64,000 nt of DNA. Source: Ancylobacter moscoviensis (GTDB taxonomy: Bacteria > Pseudomonadota > Alphaproteobacteria > Rhizobiales > Xanthobacteraceae). The position numbers and the translations under genes were made by a program. The stretch spans positions 745,406-809,405 of the forward strand of contig NZ_VMBP01000001.1 in assembly GCF_007559435.1 (NCBI RefSeq), written 5' to 3'. Below, in pieces: positions 28,357 to 38,077 of this stretch (position 1 is the first letter of the stretch; the number at the start of each line of letters is the position of its first letter). The notes under the pieces are model-generated. The model saw only the letters and a list, made by a program, of their open reading frames with translations, ran no database searches and was not told the origin of the DNA.

Positions 28357-28610
28357 AGCTCTTCAAGGCGGACCGGCACGCCCTTCTCGCCGGCGCGGGT
28401 CTTGGCGATCTCGACGAGCGCCTGGTCGTCGAGCGCGTCGATGATCGCCTCATAGGTCTCGGCCGGCACCATATAGGCCATGACCCGGTTGTGATTGAGG
28501 ATCGCGACCGCGCTTCCGCGCGCACCGTCGACGATGGCGGTCGGGTTTTTCTTCAGGTCGGAGACGCTGACGGCCATCTCGGCCTCGATGCGCTGCATGG
28601 CTCGGCTCAT
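28353..28610 (-). CDS. Phd/YefM-type antitoxin
   Basis: An 85-residue antitoxin. The N-terminal DNA-binding domain (VSVSDLKKNPTAIVDGARGSAVAILNHNRVMAYMV) is the Phd/YefM type, and the C-terminal helix (EIAKTRAGEKGVPVRLEEL) would wrap the toxin. It precedes the toxin and overlaps it, the normal order. A perfect 11-base inverted repeat 11 bases upstream of the start is the probable autorepression site. Base usage resembles neighbouring genes, so the pair is not obviously recent. Confidence 0.85.
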   Translation of the reverse strand: MSRAMQRIEAEMAVSVSDLKKNPTAIVDGARGSAVAILNHNRVMAYMVPAETYEAIIDALDDQALVEIAKTRAGEKGVPVRLEEL

Positions 28611-28620
28611 GGCATGTCCA

Positions 28621-28650
28621 ATATTCAGTACTATTTTCCGTACTGAATAT
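28621..28650 (-). promoter_or_regulatory. Toxin-antitoxin operator
   Basis: ATATTCAGTAC and GTACTGAATAT form a perfect inverted repeat with an eight-base AT-rich spacer, ending 11 bases before the antitoxin start. This is the expected layout for autorepression of a Phd/YefM-RelE module by antitoxin dimers. Confidence 0.75.
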
Positions 28651-28679
28651 AGCTCATTCCGGTGCGGGTGCCAGCGTCT

Positions 28680-31439
28680 CTACCCGCCCCGCGCCGCCGC
28701 CTTCAGCCGGTACAGCGCGTCGAGCGCCTCGCGCGGGGTCATCTCGTCGGGATCGAGGCCGTTCAGCGCGCTTTTCACCGCCTCCGCCGCCGGGTCGGCC
28801 TTGGCGGCGGGTTCCGGTGGTGGGGCGCGGTTGAGGGCGGCGAAGAGCGGCAAATCGTCGAGGATGCGCTGGGCGGGCGCCGCGCGGTCGGCGCTTTCCA
28901 GCTCGGTCAGCACGGCGCGGGCGCGCTCCACCACTGCCGGCGGCAGGCCGGCGAGCTTGGCGACCTGGATGCCGTAGGAACGGTCCGCCGCCCCCGGCAC
29001 CACCTCGTGCAGGAAGATCACCTCGCCTTCCCACTCCTTCACCTTCACCGTCGCGTTGACGAGGCGGCCGAGGCGCTGGGAGAGGGCGGTCAGCTCGTGG
29101 AAATGGGTGGCGAACAGGCCGCGGCAGCGGTTCACCTCGTGCAGGTGCTCGAGGCTCGCCCAGGCGATGGAGAGGCCGTCGAAGGTCGCGGTGCCGCGTC
29201 CGATCTCGTCGAGGATGACGAGCGAGCGCTCCGTCGCCTGGTTGAGGATGGCGGCGGTCTCGACCATCTCGACCATGAAGGTCGAGCGGCCGCGCGCGAG
29301 GTCGTCCGCTGCGCCCACCCGCGAGAAGAGGCGGTCGACGACACCGATCCGGGCGGCCCGCGCCGGCACGAAGGCGCCGGCCTGGGCGAGGATGGCGATC
29401 AGCGCGTTCTGGCGCAGGAAGGTCGACTTGCCCGCCATGTTGGGGCCGGTGACCAGCCAGATGCGCCCCGACTTCGCATTTTCCGGCGGGGACAATTCGC
29501 AGTCATTGGCCACGAAGGGTCCGCCGTCGCGTCGCAGCGCCTGCTCGACCACGGGGTGGCGCCCGCCCTCGATGAGGAAGTCGAGCCCGTCATGCACGTC
29601 CGGGCGCACATGCGCTTCGTCCACGGCGAGCTTGGCGAGACCGGCGGTGACGTCGATCACGGCGAGCGCCTCGGCGCAGGCGCGGATGGCTTCCGAATGA
29701 GTGAGCACGGCGGCGGCGAGCTCGTCGAAGATGCGCTGCTCCAGGGCGAGCGCGCGCTCGCCGGCGCTGGCGATCTTGGCTTCCAGCTCGGCGAGCTCCG
29801 TGGAGGTGAAGCGCATCGCGCCCGCCATGGTCTGCCGGTGCACGAAGACGACATCGAAGGGCGGCTCGCGCAGCCGGTCGGCGTTCTGCTGGCTGACTTC
29901 GACGTAATAGCCGAGCACGGCATTGTGCCGGATCTTCAGCGCGCGGACGCCGGTCTCCTCGACATAGCGTCGCTCCAGCGCCGCGACCACGCGCCGGCTC
30001 TCGTCGCGCATGGCGCGCGTCGCGTCGAGCTCGTCGGAATAGCCGGGCCGGGTGAAGCCGCCGTCGCGGCGGTTGAGCGGCAATTCGTCGTCCAGCGCGG
30101 CGGCGAGCGTGGCTGCCAAGGTCGGGTCGACACCGCCGAGCACCTCCGCCGCCTGCGCCAGTTCCTCGGGCGCGGGCGAGGCGGCGATGAGGGCGGCGAT
30201 CGCGGCGCCCTCGGTCAGGCCGCGGCCGATGGCGGCGAGGTCGCGCGGGCCGGAACGGCCGAGCGCGACGCGCGAGAGGGCGCGGGCGAGGTCCGGCGCA
30301 CCGGCGAGGCGCTCGCGCAGCTGCGCGCGTAGCGCCGTCTCGTCGACGAGGTGCTCCACCGCGTCGAGCCGTCCGGCGATGCGGGCGGCGTCCGTCAGCG
30401 GCTCGGCGAGGCGCCGGGCGAGCAGGCGCGCGCCGGCCGAGGTGACGGTGCGGTCGACCGAGGCGCACAGGCTCCCTGCCCGGTCGCCGGTGGTGGTGCG
30501 CAGGATTTCGAGGTTCGCCCGCGTCGCCGGGTCGATCACCATCGCATCGGCGGAGGATTCGCGCTGCGGCCGGCTCAAAGGCGGGCGGGCGCCGAGCTGG
30601 GTGCGCTCGATATAGGCGACGACGCCGGCAGCGGCGGTCAGCTCGGCGCGCGAGAAGGTGCCGAAGGAATCGAGCGTTGCTACCTGGAAGAAGCCGGCGA
30701 TGCGTCGCTCGGCGGTCGAACCGTCGAAGCTCTCCTTCGGCAGCGGCGTCACGGCCGGCAGGGCGCGCCAGAGTGGCCGGAAGGCCGGCTCGTCATAGAT
30801 CGCGTCGGCGACCAGCAACTCGGCCGGCTCGATGCGGGCGAGGTCGGCGGCGAGCCGCGCTGCATCCGTCTCGGCCACGCGGAAGGAACCGGTCGAGATA
30901 TCGGCGAAGGCGAGGGCATAGACGTAACCGTCCTCGCCTTCCCCGCCCCGCACGCGGGCGAGGCTGGCCAGCACGTTCTCGCGCCGCGCGTCGAGCAGGG
31001 CGTCCTCGGTCAGCGTGCCGGGGGTGACGAGGCGGATGACGTCGCGCTTCACCACGCTCTTGGGGCCGCGCTTCTTGGCCTCGGCGGGATCCTCGACCTG
31101 CTCGCAGACCGCCACGCGGTGGCCCGCCGCGATGAGCTTGTTGAGATATTCCTCGGCGCGCTCCACCGGCACGCCGCACATCGGGATGTCCTCGCCCTGA
31201 TGCTTGCCGCGCTTGGTGAGCACGATGCCGAGCGTACGGGACGCCGCCTCGGCGTCGTCGAAGAACAGCTCGTAGAAATCGCCCATCCGGTAGAACAGCA
31301 GGCTGCCGGGATTGGCGGTCTTGATCTCGATGTATTGCGCCATCATCGGGGTGACGCGCTCGGCGTCGCCGGCCGCCTTGGCTGCGGCGCGCGCGATGGT
31401 GGCCTCGCCGGGCTCGGTCTTGTTCACTGACGCATCCAT
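28680..31439 (-). CDS. mutS: DNA mismatch repair protein MutS
   Basis: A 919-residue MutS. The mismatch-recognition Phe-x-Glu is Phe55-Tyr56-Glu57 in GDFYELFF. Connector, lever and clamp domains follow, then the ATPase with Walker [10 protein letters not shown] (about 665-673), Walker [10 protein letters not shown] (about 742-749) and THFHEL. A C-terminal tetramerisation-like segment ends the protein. It finds base mismatches after replication. ATG 31439 (MDASVNK) is preferred over a TTG 12 codons upstream; neither has a strong ribosome-binding site. Confidence 0.96.
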   Translation of the reverse strand: MDASVNKTEPGEATIARAAAKAAGDAERVTPMMAQYIEIKTANPGSLLFYRMGDFYELFFDDAEAASRTLGIVLTKRGKHQGEDIPMCGVPVERAEEYLNKLIAAGHRVAVCEQVEDPAEAKKRGPKSVVKRDVIRLVTPGTLTEDALLDARRENVLASLARVRGGEGEDGYVYALAFADISTGSFRVAETDAARLAADLARIEPAELLVADAIYDEPAFRPLWRALPAVTPLPKESFDGSTAERRIAGFFQVATLDSFGTFSRAELTAAAGVVAYIERTQLGARPPLSRPQRESSADAMVIDPATRANLEILRTTTGDRAGSLCASVDRTVTSAGARLLARRLAEPLTDAARIAGRLDAVEHLVDETALRAQLRERLAGAPDLARALSRVALGRSGPRDLAAIGRGLTEGAAIAALIAASPAPEELAQAAEVLGGVDPTLAATLAAALDDELPLNRRDGGFTRPGYSDELDATRAMRDESRRVVAALERRYVEETGVRALKIRHNAVLGYYVEVSQQNADRLREPPFDVVFVHRQTMAGAMRFTSTELAELEAKIASAGERALALEQRIFDELAAAVLTHSEAIRACAEALAVIDVTAGLAKLAVDEAHVRPDVHDGLDFLIEGGRHPVVEQALRRDGGPFVANDCELSPPENAKSGRIWLVTGPNMAGKSTFLRQNALIAILAQAGAFVPARAARIGVVDRLFSRVGAADDLARGRSTFMVEMVETAAILNQATERSLVILDEIGRGTATFDGLSIAWASLEHLHEVNRCRGLFATHFHELTALSQRLGRLVNATVKVKEWEGEVIFLHEVVPGAADRSYGIQVAKLAGLPPAVVERARAVLTELESADRAAPAQRILDDLPLFAALNRAPPPEPAAKADPAAEAVKSALNGLDPDEMTPREALDALYRLKAAARGG

Positions 31440-31556
31440 GTGGGCGACGCTGGCAAGGCGGCGGCTGGGTTTCAAGCGTTGAGGCCGGTTATCCCCTCAC
31501 TGTTTTGCCATGGCGCCGTTCTTTGCCGCCCGGACGGGCCATCCAGAGGGAAAGCG

Positions 31557-32036
31557 TCAAAGCTCGATACCGCGCAGCGCCTCGGGATCCATCAGCCCCA
31601 TCAGCCGGCCGGCGGCGGCGCGGGCGAAGCGCAGGGTGAGTGCCTTGCGGGTGGCGCCCGGCATGGGATGATGGGGCGCCTCGCGGATCAGCCCGGCGCC
31701 GAACGGGTCGGCGACGATGATGCCGGTGTCCTCGGGCAGGATGTCGAGCGGGAAATCCGGGCCGACGGCGAAGAACAGCCGGTCGCAATGGAGCCGGTAA
31801 TCGGTCCACTTGTGGTCGGTGCGGAAATCGATCACCGACGACTTGATCTCCACCACCCACACCTCGCCGCGCAGGTCGATGGCGGCGATGTCGGCGCGCC
31901 GCCCGGAGGCGAGCGAGAATTCCGGCACGCCGACCAGCCCGCGTGCTGCCAGATAGCGCATCGCCCCGCGCTGGATGGCGCGTGCGGTCTCCGACTGGCG
32001 GCCGTCGGGGGGCAGGACGAGGGCGGGTTCGCTCAT
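31557..32036 (-). CDS. mmcB: MmcB family DNA repair protein
   Basis: A 159-residue protein of the alphaproteobacterial MmcB family: RQSETARAIQRGAMRYLAARG, EFSLASGRRADIAAID, VWVVEIKSSVIDFRTDHKWTDYR and FFAVGPDFPLDILPED. The D-x(n)-E-x-K pattern (ADIAAID...VEIKSS) is that of a PD-(D/E)XK nuclease. Caulobacter MmcB is tied to the SOS response to mitomycin C. A near-consensus LexA box lies at 32041-32055, just upstream of the start. Confidence 0.9.
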   Translation of the reverse strand: MSEPALVLPPDGRQSETARAIQRGAMRYLAARGLVGVPEFSLASGRRADIAAIDLRGEVWVVEIKSSVIDFRTDHKWTDYRLHCDRLFFAVGPDFPLDILPEDTGIIVADPFGAGLIREAPHHPMPGATRKALTLRFARAAAGRLMGLMDPEALRGIEL

Positions 32037-32040
32037 GCGC

Positions 32041-32055
32041 GTACTCTATCCGTTC
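32041..32055 (-). promoter_or_regulatory. LexA/SOS box for mmcB
   Basis: The plus strand reads GTAC-N7-GTTC five bases upstream of the mmcB start. The alphaproteobacterial LexA box is GTTC-N7-GTTC, so one base of eight differs. Position and the known SOS behaviour of mmcB support it. Confidence 0.6.
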
Positions 32056-32102
32056 TCCTCACGGAGAGGGAAGTGGCATCGCGAAAAGCGAGGGCGACGA
32101 GG

Positions 32103-33566
32103 TTATCCGCGGCGGGGGTCGGCGGGAGCGGACTCGATGGCCGGCGCGTCCTCGCCCCGCGAGAACGGCGGCAGCTCGGCGCCCGCGAGCCGGGGCGCGG
32201 GGGCGGGCGGAGGCGTGCCGGCATTGAGTCGCCGCACCACGGCGAAGGCGCTGAACAGCGCGGCCACGCCGAAGGCGACGGAGCCGAGCGCCTGCCCGGC
32301 GATGACCCCTTCCGCGCCGTAGAAGCGTCCGCCGAGCCAGACGAAGGGAATGGTGCCCAGCGTCGCCCGTCCCCAGTTGAACAGGGTGGAGAGCAGCGGC
32401 GCGCCGAGATTGTTGAAGGCGGCGTTGGCGACGAACAGCGCGCCGAAGAACACATAGCTGCCCGCCGCGTAGAGGCAGAAGAATTCCACCAGCCCGACGC
32501 CCTCCGGCGACAGGCCGAAGACACTGGCGATCGGCCCGCGCGCCAGCGCTATGACCAGCCAGACCAGCAGCACATAGGCCAGCGTCAGCTTGAGGCTGTC
32601 ACGGATCGCCTGCCTCACCCGGTCGTAGCGCAGCGCGCCGACATTCTGGCCGATCACCGGGCCGATGGCGCCGGTGAGCGCGAAGAGCGGCCCGAAGGCG
32701 ACCGGGATCAGCCGGCCGATCACCGCCCAGGCGGCCACCGCCGCGTCGCCATGCGGGGCGAGGGCATAGGTGACGTAGGCGTTGCCGACCGGGGTGGCGA
32801 TGTTGGTGAGGATCGCCGGAACGGCGATGGCCGAGAGCGGCCCGAGATCCTGCAGGAGGCTGGCAAGGCTCGGCCGCTCGGCGAGGCGGTGGACCCGCAC
32901 CACGGCATGCAGGCCGTAGGCGGCCATGACCACGCGCGCCAGCACCGAGGCGATGGCCGCGCCTTCCACGCCGAGGCCGAGCACCAGGATCAGCAACGGA
33001 TCGAGCGCGGCGGTGGCGAGGCCGCCCGACAGCGTCACCCACATGGAGCGGCGCGCGTCGCCGATGCCGCGTAGCGTGCCGGAGGCGGCCATGCCGATGC
33101 CGAGCAACGGGGTCGAGGGCAGCACGATGAGCAGGAAGTCGCGCGCCATCTCCAGCGTGCGTCCGCTGGCCCCGAGCAGCGCCAGCATGGGCGTGAGCAC
33201 GGGCAGCATCACCGCCGCCATCACCGCCGTCGCCAGCGCCATGTAGATGAAGGAGGAGGTGGAGAGCCGCCGGCCGGCCTCCATCCGCGCGCTGCCGACC
33301 GCCCGCGAGACCAGCGCCGAGCCCGCGATCATCACCCCGATGCCGACCGAGGTGGTGAAGAACATCACCGTGCCGGCATAGCCGATGGCGGCCGCCAACT
33401 CCTCCTCGCCGAGGAGCGAGATGTAGAAGAGGTTGAGCAGGTCGACGACGAACACCGCCACCAGGCCGACCGAGCCGGCCGCCGTCATCACCGCGACGTG
33501 GCGCAGCGTGGAGCCTTCGACGAAGCGGGCCTCGATGGGGCGGGCGGAAGCGGAACGCGGGTTCAT
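32103..33566 (-). CDS. MATE family efflux transporter
   Basis: A 487-residue multidrug/toxin extrusion protein with about twelve transmembrane helices in two bundles. Helix 1 holds SVGLVAVFVVDLLNLFYISLLG in its first part, and GTLRGIGDARRSMWVTLSGG marks the mid-domain. GPVIGQNVGALRYDRVRQA is the matching second-half loop. It would export cationic compounds using sodium or proton gradients. Start 33566 begins the family N-terminus; the longer upstream frame is not conserved-looking. The C-terminal 30 residues are a disordered Pro/Ala tail. Confidence 0.88.
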   Translation of the reverse strand: MNPRSASARPIEARFVEGSTLRHVAVMTAAGSVGLVAVFVVDLLNLFYISLLGEEELAAAIGYAGTVMFFTTSVGIGVMIAGSALVSRAVGSARMEAGRRLSTSSFIYMALATAVMAAVMLPVLTPMLALLGASGRTLEMARDFLLIVLPSTPLLGIGMAASGTLRGIGDARRSMWVTLSGGLATAALDPLLILVLGLGVEGAAIASVLARVVMAAYGLHAVVRVHRLAERPSLASLLQDLGPLSAIAVPAILTNIATPVGNAYVTYALAPHGDAAVAAWAVIGRLIPVAFGPLFALTGAIGPVIGQNVGALRYDRVRQAIRDSLKLTLAYVLLVWLVIALARGPIASVFGLSPEGVGLVEFFCLYAAGSYVFFGALFVANAAFNNLGAPLLSTLFNWGRATLGTIPFVWLGGRFYGAEGVIAGQALGSVAFGVAALFSAFAVVRRLNAGTPPPAPAPRLAGAELPPFSRGEDAPAIESAPADPRRG

Positions 33567-33672
33567 GCGGGAGCATATGGCACGTCGGCGTGCGCCCGGA
33601 CAGGAGGTGCGGCGCAAGTCGGCCCTTGCACCGCTGCCCGCCATGGCGCGGACATGACCAGGAGATAGGGCG

Positions 33673-33708
33673 ATGCGGCGATTGAGAAGCGTCATCGAAA
33701 TCGGCTAG
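33673..33708 (+). other. Possible arginine-rich leader peptide before argB
   Basis: An 11-codon frame ([15 protein letters not shown]) has AGGAG eight bases upstream of its ATG and three Arg codons among its first five. It is followed by nested inverted repeats (GGCCGC / GCGGCC 33726-33741 and ACCGG / CCGGT 33723-33750) before argB. This resembles a transcription attenuator, but such leaders are not established for argB and the match may be chance. Confidence 0.25.
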
Positions 33709-33776
33709 AAGGGCTCGCCCCAACCGGCCGCTACCGCGGCCCCGTCCGGTTTCCTGCCCGCGCGAACGGATCTGCC

Positions 33777-34670
33777 ATGTCCGCTGAGATTATCGACGAT
33801 CACACCAAGGCTCGCGTGCTGGTGCAGGCGCTGCCGCACATGCAGCGCTACGACGATGCCGTCATCGTGGTGAAGTATGGCGGTCATGCCATGGGCGACG
33901 AGCAGGTGGCGCGCGATTTCGCGCAGGATATCGTCCTGCTCGAGCAATCCGGCGTGAACCCGGTGGTGGTGCATGGCGGCGGTCCGCAGATCGGCGCCAT
34001 GCTGGCCAAGCTCGGCATCAAGTCCGAATTCGCCGCCGGCCTGCGCATCACCGACAAGGCCACCGTCGAGATCGTTGAGATGGTGCTGGCGGGCTCGATC
34101 AACAAATCGCTCGTCGGCTTCATCAACGAGGCCGGCGGCAAGGCGCTCGGCCTGTCCGGCAAGGACGGCAACATGGTCGTCGCCTCCAAGGTGACGCGCA
34201 GCGTCCGCGACCCGGATTCCAACATCGAGCAGGTGATCGATCTCGGCTTCGTCGGCGAGCCGGAGAAGGTGGACACGACCGTGCTCGACCAGATCCTCGG
34301 CCGCGAGCTGATCCCGGTGCTGGCGCCGGTCGCCACCGGCGAGGGCGGCGGCACGTTCAACGTCAACGCCGACACCTTCGCCGGCGCCATCGCCGGCGCG
34401 CTCGGCGCCAAGCGCCTGTTGCTGCTCACCGACGTGCCGGGCGTGCTCGACCGCGACAAGCAGCTCATCAAGGAGCTGACCATCGCGCAGGCGCGGGCGC
34501 TGATCGCGGACGGCACCATCTCCGGCGGCATGATCCCGAAGGTGGAGACCTGCATCTACGCGCTGGAGCAGGGTGTGGAGGGCGTCGTCATCCTCGACGG
34601 CAAGGTTCCGCATGCCGTGCTGCTGGAGCTGCTGACCGACCACGGCGCCGGCACGCTGATCCGGCCCTGA
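33777..34670 (+). CDS. argB: Acetylglutamate kinase
   Basis: A 297-residue ArgB of the arginine-sensitive type, with the N-terminal helix extension ([18 protein letters not shown]) that builds the hexameric, feedback-inhibited form. Motifs are [44 protein letters not shown] and GGMIPKVE. It phosphorylates N-acetylglutamate in arginine biosynthesis. The next gene starts nine bases later. Confidence 0.97.
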   Translation: MSAEIIDDHTKARVLVQALPHMQRYDDAVIVVKYGGHAMGDEQVARDFAQDIVLLEQSGVNPVVVHGGGPQIGAMLAKLGIKSEFAAGLRITDKATVEIVEMVLAGSINKSLVGFINEAGGKALGLSGKDGNMVVASKVTRSVRDPDSNIEQVIDLGFVGEPEKVDTTVLDQILGRELIPVLAPVATGEGGGTFNVNADTFAGAIAGALGAKRLLLLTDVPGVLDRDKQLIKELTIAQARALIADGTISGGMIPKVETCIYALEQGVEGVVILDGKVPHAVLLELLTDHGAGTLIRP

Positions 34671-34678
34671 GGCGCACC

Positions 34679-35404
34679 ATGTCCGACGGAAACCGCGTGA
34701 TCGAGCCCGCTCCGGTCGATTTCTCGCATGTCGACACCTGGGTCTTCGATCTCGACAACACGCTCTATCCGCCGGGCCTCGATCTGTGGCGGCAGATCGA
34801 CATGCGCATGCGCAGCTACATCGCCGACTATCTCGGCCTGTCGCTCGACGACGCCTTCGCGCTGCAGAAGGACTATTACCGTCGCTACGGCACCTCGCTG
34901 CGCGGGCTGATGATCGAGCACGGCATGGACCCGGACCCGTTCCTCGCCAATGCCCATGCCATCGACCTGACCTCGCTCGATCCGGCGCCGGAGCTGGGCG
35001 CGGCGCTGGGCGCGCTGCCCGGCCGCAAGCTGGTCTACACCAATGGCTCGCGCGGTCATGCCGAGCAGGTGCTGGCCAAGCTCGGCATCTCCGACCGCTT
35101 CGCCGACGTGCACGACATCGTGGCGGCGGAGTTCCATCCCAAGCCGCAGGAGACCGCCTATCGCGGCTTCCTCGCCCGGCACGACGTCGATCCCGGCCGC
35201 GCGGCGATGTTCGAGGACCTCGCGCGCAACCTCGAAGTCCCCCGCCAGCTCGGCATGCGCACCGTGCTGGTGGTGCCGCCGGGCCTCGCCGTGAGCCCGG
35301 CCGACCGCGAGGCGTGGGAGCACGAGGGTCGCGACGGCGATCATATCGACGTGGTGACGGACGACCTCACCGGCTTCCTGAACAGTCTCAGGGTCGGTTC
35401 CTAG
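34679..35404 (+). CDS. HAD-family pyrimidine 5'-nucleotidase
   Basis: A 241-residue HAD phosphatase of the SDT1/pyrimidine 5'-nucleotidase type. Motif I is FDLDNTLYPP (about 23-32) with nucleophile Asp24, motif II is YTNGSRGHA, and motif III/IV is KPQETAY then MFEDLARN. Family members dephosphorylate UMP/CMP or related nucleotides. It lies directly behind argB, as in other Hyphomicrobiales; the pairing has no known metabolic reason. Confidence 0.85.
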   Translation: MSDGNRVIEPAPVDFSHVDTWVFDLDNTLYPPGLDLWRQIDMRMRSYIADYLGLSLDDAFALQKDYYRRYGTSLRGLMIEHGMDPDPFLANAHAIDLTSLDPAPELGAALGALPGRKLVYTNGSRGHAEQVLAKLGISDRFADVHDIVAAEFHPKPQETAYRGFLARHDVDPGRAAMFEDLARNLEVPRQLGMRTVLVVPPGLAVSPADREAWEHEGRDGDHIDVVTDDLTGFLNSLRVGS

Positions 35405-35410
35405 GTTCGA

Positions 35411-35495
35411 CGTCATGCCCGGGCTTGTCCCGGGCATCCACGCCTTGTTCTCTCCGATGAAGACATGGATGGCCGGGACAAGCCCGGCCATGACG
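35411..35495. repeat. Dispersed palindromic repeat element
   Basis: Two 30-base arms (35411-35440 and 35466-35495) are inverted copies differing at two positions and separated by 25 bases. Each arm is itself a hairpin of the form ATGCCCGGG-CTTGT-CCCGGGCAT. Sequences of this kind are abundant intergenic repeats in Hyphomicrobiales genomes. It could fold as two hairpins in the message between the HAD gene and dapD. Confidence 0.75.
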
Positions 35496-35580
35496 GTGCA
35501 TGGGCGCGACGCGTTCAACAACGCCGTTGACAGAAGCCGCCCGCAACCGGACAAGACGCGCCGGACAGCGGGAGAGTGAC

Positions 35581-36423
35581 ATGTCGAGCCAGCTTCAGAG
35601 CACCATCGAGAACGCCTTCGAGAACCGTGCCGAGGTCAATTTCGAGACCGGCGGCGAGATTCGCCATGCGGTGAACGAGGCCCTCGCGCTGCTCGATGCC
35701 GGCAAGGCCCGCGTCGCCGAGCCGGATGCGTCCGGCAACTGGGTCGTCAACCAGTGGCTCAAGAAGGCGGTGCTGCTGTCCTTCCGTCTCAACGACATGA
35801 CCGCCATTCCCGGCGCGCCGGGGGGTGCCCACTGGTGGGACAAGGTGCCTTCCAAGTTCGAGGGCTGGGGTGATGCCGAGTTCCGCGCCGCCGGTTTCCG
35901 CGCCGTGCCGGGCGCGATCGTGCGCCGCTCGGCCTATGTCGCGCCGAATGTCGTGCTGATGCCCTCCTTCGTCAATCTCGGTGCCCGCGTCGATTCCGGC
36001 AGCATGGTCGACACCTGGGCGACGGTCGGCTCCTGCGCGCAGATCGGCAAGAACGTTCACCTGTCGGGCGGCGTCGGCATCGGCGGCGTGCTGGAGCCGC
36101 TGCAGGCCGGCCCGGTGATCATCGAGGACGACTGCTTCATCGGCGCCCGTTCCGAGGTCGTCGAGGGCGTCATCGTCCGCAAGGGCTCGGTGCTTTCCAT
36201 GGGCGTGTTCATCTCCGCCACGACCAAGATCGTCGACCGCGCGACCGGCGAGGTGTTCGTCGGCGAGGTCCCGGCCTATTCAGTGGTGGTGCCCGGCGCG
36301 CTGCCCGGCAAGCCGCTGCCGAACGGGCAGCCCGGTCCCTCGCTCTACTGCGCGGTGATCGTGAAGCGCGTGGACGAGCAGACCCGCTCCAAGACCTCGA
36401 TCAACGATCTGCTCAGGGACTGA
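35581..36423 (+). CDS. dapD: 2,3,4,5-tetrahydropyridine-2,6-dicarboxylate N-succinyltransferase
   Basis: A 280-residue DapD with an N-terminal helical domain, then a left-handed beta-helix of hexapeptide repeats ([34 protein letters not shown]). [14 protein letters not shown] and [12 protein letters not shown] complete the core. It uses succinyl-CoA in lysine and diaminopimelate synthesis. ATG 35581 has GGGAGAG upstream and starts the family N-terminus. dapE follows four bases later. Confidence 0.97.
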   Translation: MSSQLQSTIENAFENRAEVNFETGGEIRHAVNEALALLDAGKARVAEPDASGNWVVNQWLKKAVLLSFRLNDMTAIPGAPGGAHWWDKVPSKFEGWGDAEFRAAGFRAVPGAIVRRSAYVAPNVVLMPSFVNLGARVDSGSMVDTWATVGSCAQIGKNVHLSGGVGIGGVLEPLQAGPVIIEDDCFIGARSEVVEGVIVRKGSVLSMGVFISATTKIVDRATGEVFVGEVPAYSVVVPGALPGKPLPNGQPGPSLYCAVIVKRVDEQTRSKTSINDLLRD

Positions 36424-36427
36424 TCCG

Positions 36428-37618
36428 ATGATGGCGGCGAAGGCGGACCCGGTCGATATTCTCAGGACGCTGATCCGCTGTCCTTCGGTCACGCCGGAGG
36501 AGGGCGGGGCGCTGGCCTGTCTGGAAGCCCTGCTCGGCGCCGCCGGCTTCGTCGTCCATCGGGTGAAGCTCACCGGCCCCGACACGCCGGACGTGGAGAA
36601 CCTCTACGCCCGTTTCGGCACCAAGGGGCCGAACCTGTGCTTCGCCGGCCATACCGACGTGGTGCCGCCGGGCGATCTGACCCATTGGCGCTTTCCACCC
36701 TTCGAGGGCGCCATTCATGGCGGGTTGATCTATGGCCGCGGCGCGGTGGACATGAAGGGCGGCGTCGCCGCCTTCATCGCCGCCGGCCTCGACTTCGCCA
36801 ATGCCCACGGCAAGGCCGGCGACGGCGCCCTGCCGGGCTCGATCTCCTTCCTCATCACCGGCGACGAGGAAGGTCCCGCCATCAACGGCACGGAGAAGCT
36901 GCTGCGCTGGCTCGCCGACCGCGACGAGCGCATCGACCATTGCGTGCTGGGCGAGCCATCGAGCCGCGCCGTGCTTGGCGACATGGTGAAGATCGGCCGT
37001 CGCGGCTCGCTTTCCGGCACCCTGACGGTGCATGGCAAGCAGGGCCACGTCGGCTATCCGCATCTCGCCGAGAACCCGATCTCCGGCATGGTGAAGCTGC
37101 TGGCGGCGCTCACCGCCGAGCCGCTGGATTCCGGCACCGCGCATTTCCAGGCGTCGAATCTGGAGGTCGTCTCGGTCGACGTCGGCAATCCGGCCTTCAA
37201 CGTCATTCCGGCCGAGGCGCGGGCCCGCTTCAACATCCGCTTCAACGATCTGTGGACGCCGGCCACGCTCTCGGCGGAGATCGAGCGGCGCCTGAACGCG
37301 GCGGCGGGCAACGGCGTGCGTTTCAGCCTCGCCTTCGAGGCGCGTTCCTCCGACAGCTTTCTCACCGCGCCCGGCGAGTTCGTCGATCTGGTGACGCAGT
37401 CCATCACCGCGACCACCGGTCGAACGCCCGAGCTGTCCACCACCGGCGGCACCTCCGACGCCCGCTTCATCAAGGATTACTGCCCGGTGGTCGAATTCGG
37501 CCTCGTCGGCACCACCATGCATGCGGTGGACGAATCGACGCCCGTCGACGAGGTCGAGGCGCTCACCCGCGTCTATGCCGGCATCATCGAGCGCTATTTC
37601 GCCGCCTTCGGCCGCTGA
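36428..37618 (+). CDS. dapE: Succinyl-diaminopimelate desuccinylase
   Basis: A 396-residue M20A zinc peptidase-fold enzyme. Metal ligands lie in [27 protein letters not shown] and [13 protein letters not shown], with LGEPSS and a C-terminal [13 protein letters not shown]. It hydrolyses N-succinyl-LL-diaminopimelate, the step after DapD and DapC. It is coupled to dapD by a four-base gap. Confidence 0.96.
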   Translation: MMAAKADPVDILRTLIRCPSVTPEEGGALACLEALLGAAGFVVHRVKLTGPDTPDVENLYARFGTKGPNLCFAGHTDVVPPGDLTHWRFPPFEGAIHGGLIYGRGAVDMKGGVAAFIAAGLDFANAHGKAGDGALPGSISFLITGDEEGPAINGTEKLLRWLADRDERIDHCVLGEPSSRAVLGDMVKIGRRGSLSGTLTVHGKQGHVGYPHLAENPISGMVKLLAALTAEPLDSGTAHFQASNLEVVSVDVGNPAFNVIPAEARARFNIRFNDLWTPATLSAEIERRLNAAAGNGVRFSLAFEARSSDSFLTAPGEFVDLVTQSITATTGRTPELSTTGGTSDARFIKDYCPVVEFGLVGTTMHAVDESTPVDEVEALTRVYAGIIERYFAAFGR

Positions 37619-37619
37619 G

Positions 37620-37928
37620 CTACTTGCTCCGCAGCGCCGGCGCGAGGGGATCCACGCGGGCCGAGCCCGAGATGCCGGTCGCATAGGCGTCGCTCTGGAC
37701 GCCACCGGTGATCTTCACGCAGGTGGACGTGCCGGCGACGCGGGCGAAGCCCGGGCCATGGCTGGCGCAGATCGGGTCCGGCCTGGCGTCGGCACTCGCG
37801 CCCGGAGCCGGCGTGCCGGTCTGCGCACGGGCCGGGAGGCCGGCGGCCAGTGCGGTCGCGAGCGTGGCGGCAAGGGTCGCCCCAAGGAGCGCCTGCCGCC
37901 TGCCGGTGCGCGACATCGTCTTCCGCAT
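37620..37928 (-). CDS. Small exported porin-signature protein
   Basis: A 102-residue protein with a signal peptide (basic MRKTMSRTGRRQ then a hydrophobic Ala/Leu stretch, cleavage near ARAQ). The mature part ends CASHGPGFARVAGTSTCVKITGGVQSD. That C-x(n)-GTxTCxKIxGGVxxD pattern is the N-terminal motif of alphaproteobacterial porins (Omp2b/PorB type), but the barrel is absent. Start 37928 has GGAGG six bases upstream. It may be a stand-alone small periplasmic protein or a porin remnant. Convergent with dapE, one base apart. Confidence 0.65.
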   Translation of the reverse strand: MRKTMSRTGRRQALLGATLAATLATALAAGLPARAQTGTPAPGASADARPDPICASHGPGFARVAGTSTCVKITGGVQSDAYATGISGSARVDPLAPALRSK

Positions 37929-38077
37929 CCTTGCCTCCCGCGTTCCGCATCGCTCGCCGATGCCGGAAAAATCTCCGTTCCGATTGCGGCCCCAATCGGG
38001 CGCTGTCAACGGGCGGTGCGGACGAAATCCGTTAGGATGGCGCCGATTCGTCCCCGCCCTTCTTCGGAGGCACGCCC

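Noticed and set aside
34556..35554. A 332-codon minus-strand frame across argB's end, the HAD gene and the repeat
   Set aside because: It is antisense to argB and the HAD gene and contains the MAGLVPAIH/MPGTSPGMT translation of a common palindromic repeat, a well-known source of false proteins in this group.
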